NCBI RefSeq assembly: GCF_031851795.1
Contig: NZ_CP134696.1
Location: 6,882,001 to 6,946,000, forward strand
Direction: 5' to 3'
DNA from: Pontibacter sp. G13
Lineage (GTDB): Bacteria; Bacteroidota; Bacteroidia; J057
DNA: 64,000 nucleotides
The notes beneath the pieces were generated by a model that searched no databases, was not told where the DNA came from, and saw only the letters and a list, made by a program, of their open reading frames with translations. Below, one piece after another: positions 59,600 through 64,000 of this stretch. Within the stretch, counting starts at the first letter, position 1, and each line of letters starts with the position of its first letter. Made by a program: the position numbers and the translations under genes.

Positions 59600-60751
59600 A
59601 TGACATACGACTACCTGATTGCAGGAGCTGGCGCAGCAGGGCTGAGTTTGTTGACCTATCTACTCGAAGAACCTGCACTGGCCGACAAGCAGATCTTGCT
59701 GATTGACAGAGATCAGAAAAGGACCAATGACCGGACCTGGTGCTTTTGGCAGGAAGCAGATGGACCCTTCGAATCCGTCGTGCTACGCAAGTGGGATCAT
59801 CTGTATTTCCATTCTCCCAAAATGGATAAACTGATGAATATCTCCCCTTATTCCTACAAGATGATCAGGGGGCTGGATTTCTACGCGTACTGTTTCGAGC
59901 TGATTGCCGATCATCCCAATGTCACCTTCATTCAAGATGAAATTCGGTCCATGGAGGACAATCGGGTCATCTGCGAGAACGGGACTTATGAGGCGAGGCT
60001 GATCTTCAATAGTGCCCAATACAAAATCAATCCCAAGCCTCACCAGCATTTCCTCAAGCAGCATTTTAAGGGATGGTTCCTCAAGACGGAGAAGCCCAGT
60101 TTTGTAGTCGATGAGCCAGTTTTGATGGATTTTCGGGTCAAGCAAGTCGATGGGTGCAGCTTTGTGTATGTACTTCCCTTGAGCGAAACTGAGGCGTTGG
60201 TGGAGTACACCTTGTTTAGCCCTACTGTCCTCGAACAGCCTGTGTATGACGATCTGCTTCGAGACTATATTGATCAATATCTGCAATTGGAGGAATACAC
60301 AATTGAAGAAGAGGAATTCGGGGTGATCCCCATGACGAATGCGCACCTTCCCATGCGCAAGGGGGCTCACATCGTCAATATCGGCACAGCAGGAGGGTAT
60401 TCGAAGCCATCGACTGGATACACCTTCACCTTCATTCAGAAATTTGTCCAGACGATCGTTCAAAATCTAGCTACGGGCCATGATCCGCTCTTTGGATTGG
60501 AAGGAAGCCGTGCCAAGTATCACTTCTACGATTCGGTCCTCCTCAGGGTATTGAAGGAGCGAGAGCTTGAGGCATGGCGGGTATTTGATGCAATGTTTGC
60601 CAATCTTCCAGAGTGGATGGTGTTGCGTTTTTTGGATGAGGATACGCATTTCGGGCAGGAAATTCTGGTCATGAATTCCGTTCCGCTCTGGACGTTTCTC
60701 AAGGCTGCGCTTACCGAATTACCTACCGCGCTTTTTGCTGAAAGGTCTTAG
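59600..60751 (+). CDS. crtY: Lycopene beta-cyclase, CrtY type
   Basis: 383 residues. The Rossmann dinucleotide motif is YDYLIAGAGAAGLSLL (4-19), followed by DRTWCFW, the conserved lycopene-cyclase DRTWCFW/DHTW block, and FGVIPMTN and GTAGGYSKPSTGYTF near the C-terminus (the G-x-A-x-x-x-x-P-x-x-G-Y motif). Non-redox flavin enzyme that closes psi-ends to beta-rings. Its role with CruF is described there. The gene starts 4 bp after cruF. Confidence 0.92.
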   Translation: MTYDYLIAGAGAAGLSLLTYLLEEPALADKQILLIDRDQKRTNDRTWCFWQEADGPFESVVLRKWDHLYFHSPKMDKLMNISPYSYKMIRGLDFYAYCFELIADHPNVTFIQDEIRSMEDNRVICENGTYEARLIFNSAQYKINPKPHQHFLKQHFKGWFLKTEKPSFVVDEPVLMDFRVKQVDGCSFVYVLPLSETEALVEYTLFSPTVLEQPVYDDLLRDYIDQYLQLEEYTIEEEEFGVIPMTNAHLPMRKGAHIVNIGTAGGYSKPSTGYTFTFIQKFVQTIVQNLATGHDPLFGLEGSRAKYHFYDSVLLRVLKERELEAWRVFDAMFANLPEWMVLRFLDEDTHFGQEILVMNSVPLWTFLKAALTELPTALFAERS

Positions 60752-60802
60752 CGGTGCCAACGCGACCGTAAAAAATCTGCTTCGTTTTTTGAGATAGGCG
60801 GA

Positions 60803-61483
60803 ATGAATCCTATTTTCCGGCCATTCGAAATGATGGAGCAGATTCAGATCATGACCAACGAGACATTTGGGGCCCACTTTTTTCATACCGAGACGCCAGC
60901 CGTGTATGAAAGCGGGGATGAGCAATTGTATTTTTTTCAGGCGTATATCGGCGATCACGAATTACAGGTATCACGAGGAGACAGTGTCTACTGGTTTGAG
61001 GAAGATTTGAAATCCGTCCGGGTAGCTCGCGGGCCTATTCAGATCCATACCAAGCACTTGGCTACGGTGGTCCGTGGGTACATGCATCCACCCGCACAGA
61101 TCTCACTTTCTGGAGTCACCACCCTTCCCTACGTCAATGGCTGTTCCACTAAGCAGCTATTTCCTCCGCTGAGATTGGGCGATCCGACCCTCCAATACCT
61201 GCATATGCCTCCGTTTAGCAAAGAGCAGGAGCACCATATCCATAGTACATTCCGGGTGGTATTGATCACGCAAGGTACGGGCAAAAGTATCGTCGGCTTG
61301 GATGATCACCATGTCACCACAGATCTGATCCCGGGATCGGTGTGTATTTTGGAACCCATGTGTCCTCACCATTTCGAAACTCCCACAGAACAACCCTTGG
61401 TGGCCGTGCCGCTACACGTCTTTTCCTCGGTGGGGCCTCAGGAGCGAAATCATCCCATGTTTAACGGAACAATCCGCATATAG
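60803..61483 (+). CDS. Cupin-domain protein
   Basis: 226 residues. The C-terminal half is a cupin: FSKEQEHHIHSTFRVVLITQG (motif 1, with HxH) and PGSVCILEPMCPHHFETP (motif 2, His). The N-terminal ~110 residues contain HELQVSRGDSVYWFEED and may be a second, degenerate cupin strand set. The metal-binding residues suggest an oxygenase, isomerase or binding protein. Stop is 2 bp before the next gene and together with the next two genes forms a tight cassette. Confidence 0.75.
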   Translation: MNPIFRPFEMMEQIQIMTNETFGAHFFHTETPAVYESGDEQLYFFQAYIGDHELQVSRGDSVYWFEEDLKSVRVARGPIQIHTKHLATVVRGYMHPPAQISLSGVTTLPYVNGCSTKQLFPPLRLGDPTLQYLHMPPFSKEQEHHIHSTFRVVLITQGTGKSIVGLDDHHVTTDLIPGSVCILEPMCPHHFETPTEQPLVAVPLHVFSSVGPQERNHPMFNGTIRI

Positions 61484-61485
61484 CT

Positions 61486-61872
61486 ATGATGTCAGAAGAA
61501 TCATTCGAAGCCATCCTTGAAGACTTCGTGGAAGCATTCAATGTCATGTGCAAAACTCAACGCCGAGACTTCTTGGTGCGGGAGAAAGTCGTGGATACTG
61601 AGACCGGACCTGAGGTTATCAGGCGAAAGGTCACTTATCGAGTCCGCAAATCCTTTGGCAAATGGCAGGTAGAAGCGGTAACCAAAGGATTCTGGATCTT
61701 TCGGCGAAAATATCCCCTGCTCAAGTTTGCCCGGGAAGAGGATGTCACCGAGATTTGGGGCCTTTATGCCAAGGAACTAGGCAAGGTACATGATGATGAT
61801 TTAGCCGAAGCTCTTCGTGGCTATCAGGAAAAATGCCGAAAACTCCCCCACAATGCCTTTGTTCGATCCTAA
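61486..61872 (+). CDS. Unknown protein in cupin/PP-loop cassette
   Basis: 128 residues, soluble, acidic N-terminus (MMSEESFEAILEDFVEAF) and a basic middle (RRDFLVREKVVD, RRKVTYRVRKSFGKWQVEAVTKGFWIFRRKYPLLKF). No family recognised. Reading frame codon usage is like the neighbours. Its 3' end overlaps the start of the PP-loop gene by 20 bp, so translation is probably coupled. A substrate carrier or recognition element for the synthetase is possible but only inferred from position. Confidence 0.65.
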   Translation: MMSEESFEAILEDFVEAFNVMCKTQRRDFLVREKVVDTETGPEVIRRKVTYRVRKSFGKWQVEAVTKGFWIFRRKYPLLKFAREEDVTEIWGLYAKELGKVHDDDLAEALRGYQEKCRKLPHNAFVRS

Positions 61873-62848
61873 CGCACCCGTCTATTACCTCAATAAGCGC
61901 CAAGTTCACGGCTTCGGGGGAAAGCTCAAGCTGAATCGGATCTACCGCAAGGCTTGTCAGTTTTTCGGGGCAACGTTGATCGATCGGACGGGAACGTTGA
62001 CTGCGGGAGTGAATTACCAGATTATTGATCCAATTCCTGCGTATTTGGAGGAAACTCCTCGTTTTGGGGAAATCGCCCACCTTCGGGCCCGAGGAATCGT
62101 GGATGCTACAGGTGAGCAGCCTTTGAAAGTTCTGTGGTCAGGCGGAATCGATTCGACGGTCGCCTTGATTGCCTTGATTCGGGTATTGGAACCGAGGGGC
62201 AAGCTCGACCGATTGACTATTTTACATTCGCAGGAATCCATCGATGAATTCTCCACCTTTTTCCATTCGGTGATACAAGGAAAACTGCGAATGGAGCGGA
62301 TCGAGACCAAGCTTTTTGACCATATCCAGCCTGAAGAAATCATCATAACGGGCGAGCATGGCGATCAGCTATTCGGCAGCGACAAGTTGAAGTATTCGAT
62401 TTTGACCGAAGAAGCCTATCGTCCTTTTCGAGATGTGAGCAGCTTTTACATTTCTCGGAAGCTGGGGACAGAGCGATATACCGAGGCGATCGAGGCAATG
62501 ATCGAACCCCAACTAACCCATTCCCCGATTCCCATTGAGACATGGTATGATTATCTGTGGTGGATGAATTTTTCATTGAAATGGCAGACCGTATCCATGA
62601 GGTTGATCCACGGACTCGGCAGAACCCACGAGGCCCTCGACCAGTCTGTCTTTCATTTCTTTCGGAGCGATCTTTTCCAGCAGTGGTCCATGGCCCATCA
62701 CGATCAGAAGATCAAGCACGAATGGCATACCTACAAATTTGTGGCAAAGGAGTACATTCACGATTTTCATCCAGACGAAGCCTACCTGCAATTCAAGGAA
62801 AAAGAGCAATCGCTCAAGGAAGTGCTAGTAACAGGGAGCCGTAGATAG
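61853..62848 (+). CDS. Asparagine-synthase-like PP-loop ATP-pyrophosphatase (no glutaminase domain)
   Basis: 331 residues from the ATG at 61853. The PP-loop is VLWSGGIDSTVAL (SGGIDST, 96-102) and the second motif GEHGDQLFGSDKL (167-179), as in the GDGGDELFGGY of asparagine synthase. The N-terminal glutaminase domain is missing; about 90 residues of unknown sequence replace it. Such enzymes adenylate a carboxylate and form an amide, as in AsnB, lasso-peptide cyclases and beta-lactam synthetases. Co-expressed with a cupin and an unknown protein; product unknown. Confidence 0.85.
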   Translation: MPLFDPNAPVYYLNKRQVHGFGGKLKLNRIYRKACQFFGATLIDRTGTLTAGVNYQIIDPIPAYLEETPRFGEIAHLRARGIVDATGEQPLKVLWSGGIDSTVALIALIRVLEPRGKLDRLTILHSQESIDEFSTFFHSVIQGKLRMERIETKLFDHIQPEEIIITGEHGDQLFGSDKLKYSILTEEAYRPFRDVSSFYISRKLGTERYTEAIEAMIEPQLTHSPIPIETWYDYLWWMNFSLKWQTVSMRLIHGLGRTHEALDQSVFHFFRSDLFQQWSMAHHDQKIKHEWHTYKFVAKEYIHDFHPDEAYLQFKEKEQSLKEVLVTGSRR

Positions 62849-63028
62849 TCGGAATCGGTCAATTGTCCGGTTGTGAAATGATCCAAATGTTGATATTCAT
62901 AGGACATTTTCGCTTTCCCCTCCTCCTCATATTCCTCTCAAGGAGAAAATTCATAGGTTGGAATTCAGAAAGTCGGGATATCCCATGTCTCCGACGACTT
63001 TCGATGGATTCACTACTGACTACGCTCC

Positions 63029-64000
63029 ATGAGATTTCCCATTATCTTTCTTTCCATTGCCTGGCTCTTAATCGGACTGACCCTGATGGTCCGGTGCTCT
63101 TCTATTTCCACACAGATATCCTCTTCAAAAAATGAACGCCCCAATATCGTCATGATCTTGGTCGATGACCTTGGCAAAGAGTGGGTGAGTTGCTATGGCG
63201 CGGATCTGATCGAAACGCCGAATGTAGACGCATTGGCACAGAATGGGATGAAATTCGACAACATGTACGTCATGCCGCAGTGTACGCCTACCCGTGTTTC
63301 ATTACTGACGGGGCAATATCCCTTTCGGCATGGCTGGGTCAATCACTGGGATGTCCCTCGCTGGGGCGGAGGCGCGCATTTTGATGAAACACAGAATCCT
63401 TGCCTGAGCCTTGCACTCAAGCAATCCGGATATGCAACCTGTGTGGCCGGGAAATGGCAAGTCGATGATTTTCGGGTGGAGCCGGACGCTATGACCCGGG
63501 CTGGTTTTGATCACTATTGCATGTGGACAGGATACGAGACGGGCATCGAGGAGAGTGGAGAGCGGTATCACAACCCTTACGTCCGCTCAGATGAAGGTGC
63601 TGAGACGTTGGATGGAGCATTTGGTCCGGACGTTTTTACCAATTTTATCACGGAATTCATTGGCAATCATGCCGACACGCCCTTTTTCGTTTATTACCCC
63701 ATGGTGTTGACGCATACTCCCTTGGTGGTTCCTCCGGGGAAATCAGCTGAAAGCAATCTGAAAAAGCATCAAGCCATGGTTCAATACGCGGATGACCTGA
63801 CGGGAAAAATCGTCGCATCTCTTGAGGCGGCTGGCGTACTAGACAACACGCTGATCATCTGGACAACCGACAATGGGACCACAGGCAAAATTCAAGGAAA
63901 GTTGAATGGCCGCAAGATCCGCGGGGCCAAGTCCAAGACTACCGAACCGGGGGCATGTATGCCGTTTATTGCCCATTGGCCGGCTCAAATCAAGGGAGGT
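63029..64000 (+). CDS. Sulfatase, N-terminal part (3' end outside window)
   Basis: The frame is open from the ATG at 63029 to the window end, at least 324 residues. A hydrophobic leader (FPIIFLSIAWLLIGLTLMV) precedes the fold. VDDLGKE has the metal Asp pair; C85 in QCTPTRVSLLTGQYP is the C-x-P-x-R formylglycine site; FFVYYPMVLTHTP and WTTDNGTTGKI carry further active-site residues. Cleaves sulfate esters, with C85 converted by a formylglycine-generating enzyme or anaerobic maturase, not seen here. Substrate unknown. Confidence 0.92.
   Translation, partial: MRFPIIFLSIAWLLIGLTLMVRCSSISTQISSSKNERPNIVMILVDDLGKEWVSCYGADLIETPNVDALAQNGMKFDNMYVMPQCTPTRVSLLTGQYPFRHGWVNHWDVPRWGGGAHFDETQNPCLSLALKQSGYATCVAGKWQVDDFRVEPDAMTRAGFDHYCMWTGYETGIEESGERYHNPYVRSDEGAETLDGAFGPDVFTNFITEFIGNHADTPFFVYYPMVLTHTPLVVPPGKSAESNLKKHQAMVQYADDLTGKIVASLEAAGVLDNTLIIWTTDNGTTGKIQGKLNGRKIRGAKSKTTEPGACMPFIAHWPAQIKGG

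Noticed and set aside
59783-60463. 226-residue minus-strand frame inside crtY
   Set aside because: Antisense to a gene with full lycopene-cyclase motifs; no own signature.
1-64000. tRNA, rRNA, insertion sequence or prophage
   Set aside because: No cloverleaf, rRNA-like stretch, transposase, integrase or phage structural protein was recognised on either strand.

Overview
The window comes from a member of the Bacteroidota. A secreted protein carries a type IX secretion (T9SS) sorting domain, there is a TonB-dependent receptor with the Bacteroidota-type carboxypeptidase-regulatory-like N-terminal domain, and lipoproteins and outer-membrane barrels are frequent. Several candidate promoters fit the phylum's TAnnTTTG -7 box, and the CruF plus CrtY pair points to a saproxanthin/myxol-type monocyclic carotenoid. 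Base composition looks mid-range. The order (Saprospirales or Cytophagales) is a guess. I found no rRNA, tRNA, CRISPR array, transposase, integrase or phage structural gene. This is ordinary chromosome with many accessory genes and an unusually rich set of intergenic repeats.

Layout. 0-5 kb: the end of an amine oxidase, a T9SS-exported SGNH hydrolase, two unknown genes, and a CPVC thioredoxin-like protein next to a MarR regulator with a C-terminal four-cysteine cluster; both upstream regions carry the same palindrome. 4-12 kb: a porin, a dienelactone hydrolase, a PorV/PorQ-like barrel, an alpha/beta hydrolase-SRPBCC-AraC operon and methionine aminopeptidase. 12-24 kb: a P450 plus PLP decarboxylase pair, many conserved hypotheticals, and a ThiF-GNAT pair divergent from an HD protein. 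23.8-24.8 kb: macro-domain protein followed by a P-loop kinase. 24.8-29.1 kb: a TetR gene upstream of two enzymes that each begin with a Rieske 2Fe-2S domain (FMN glutamate-synthase-like and ThDP pyruvate-oxidase-like). 29-34 kb: hydrolase, Ohr and OhrR (peroxide defence), a C/A-only satellite, an ADP-ribosylglycohydrolase and a VOC protein. 34-38 kb: an AraC regulator divergent from a PhyH dioxygenase-alcohol dehydrogenase-esterase operon. 39.4 kb: a subclass B1 metallo-beta-lactamase with all metal ligands. 43-52 kb: FUSC exporter, TPR protein, cytochrome-c/VCBS lipoprotein, and a TetR gene followed by a TonB receptor behind two abutting palindromes. 52-55 kb: tandem paralogues sharing a nearly identical 411-bp 3' end. 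55-64 kb: GH18 protein, flavin-family protein, sulfotransferase, CruF-CrtY, a compact cupin / unknown / PP-loop synthetase cassette and the start of a sulfatase.

The observation I rate highest is a dispersed noncoding element of about 190-220 bp present three times (34.07, 44.31 reversed, 57.78 kb). It has a conserved 5' block and a 3' stem whose pairing is kept by a compensatory change between copies (CCCAGCG/CGCTGGG versus CCCGGCG/CGCCGGG), with GNRA-like tetraloops in two copies. Next come the double-Rieske operon, the cupin/unknown/PP-loop cassette, and a second family of C-rich intergenic repeats around GTGCCCTCTGTGGTTAAC. All functional statements rest on motif recognition by eye; no database search was run.
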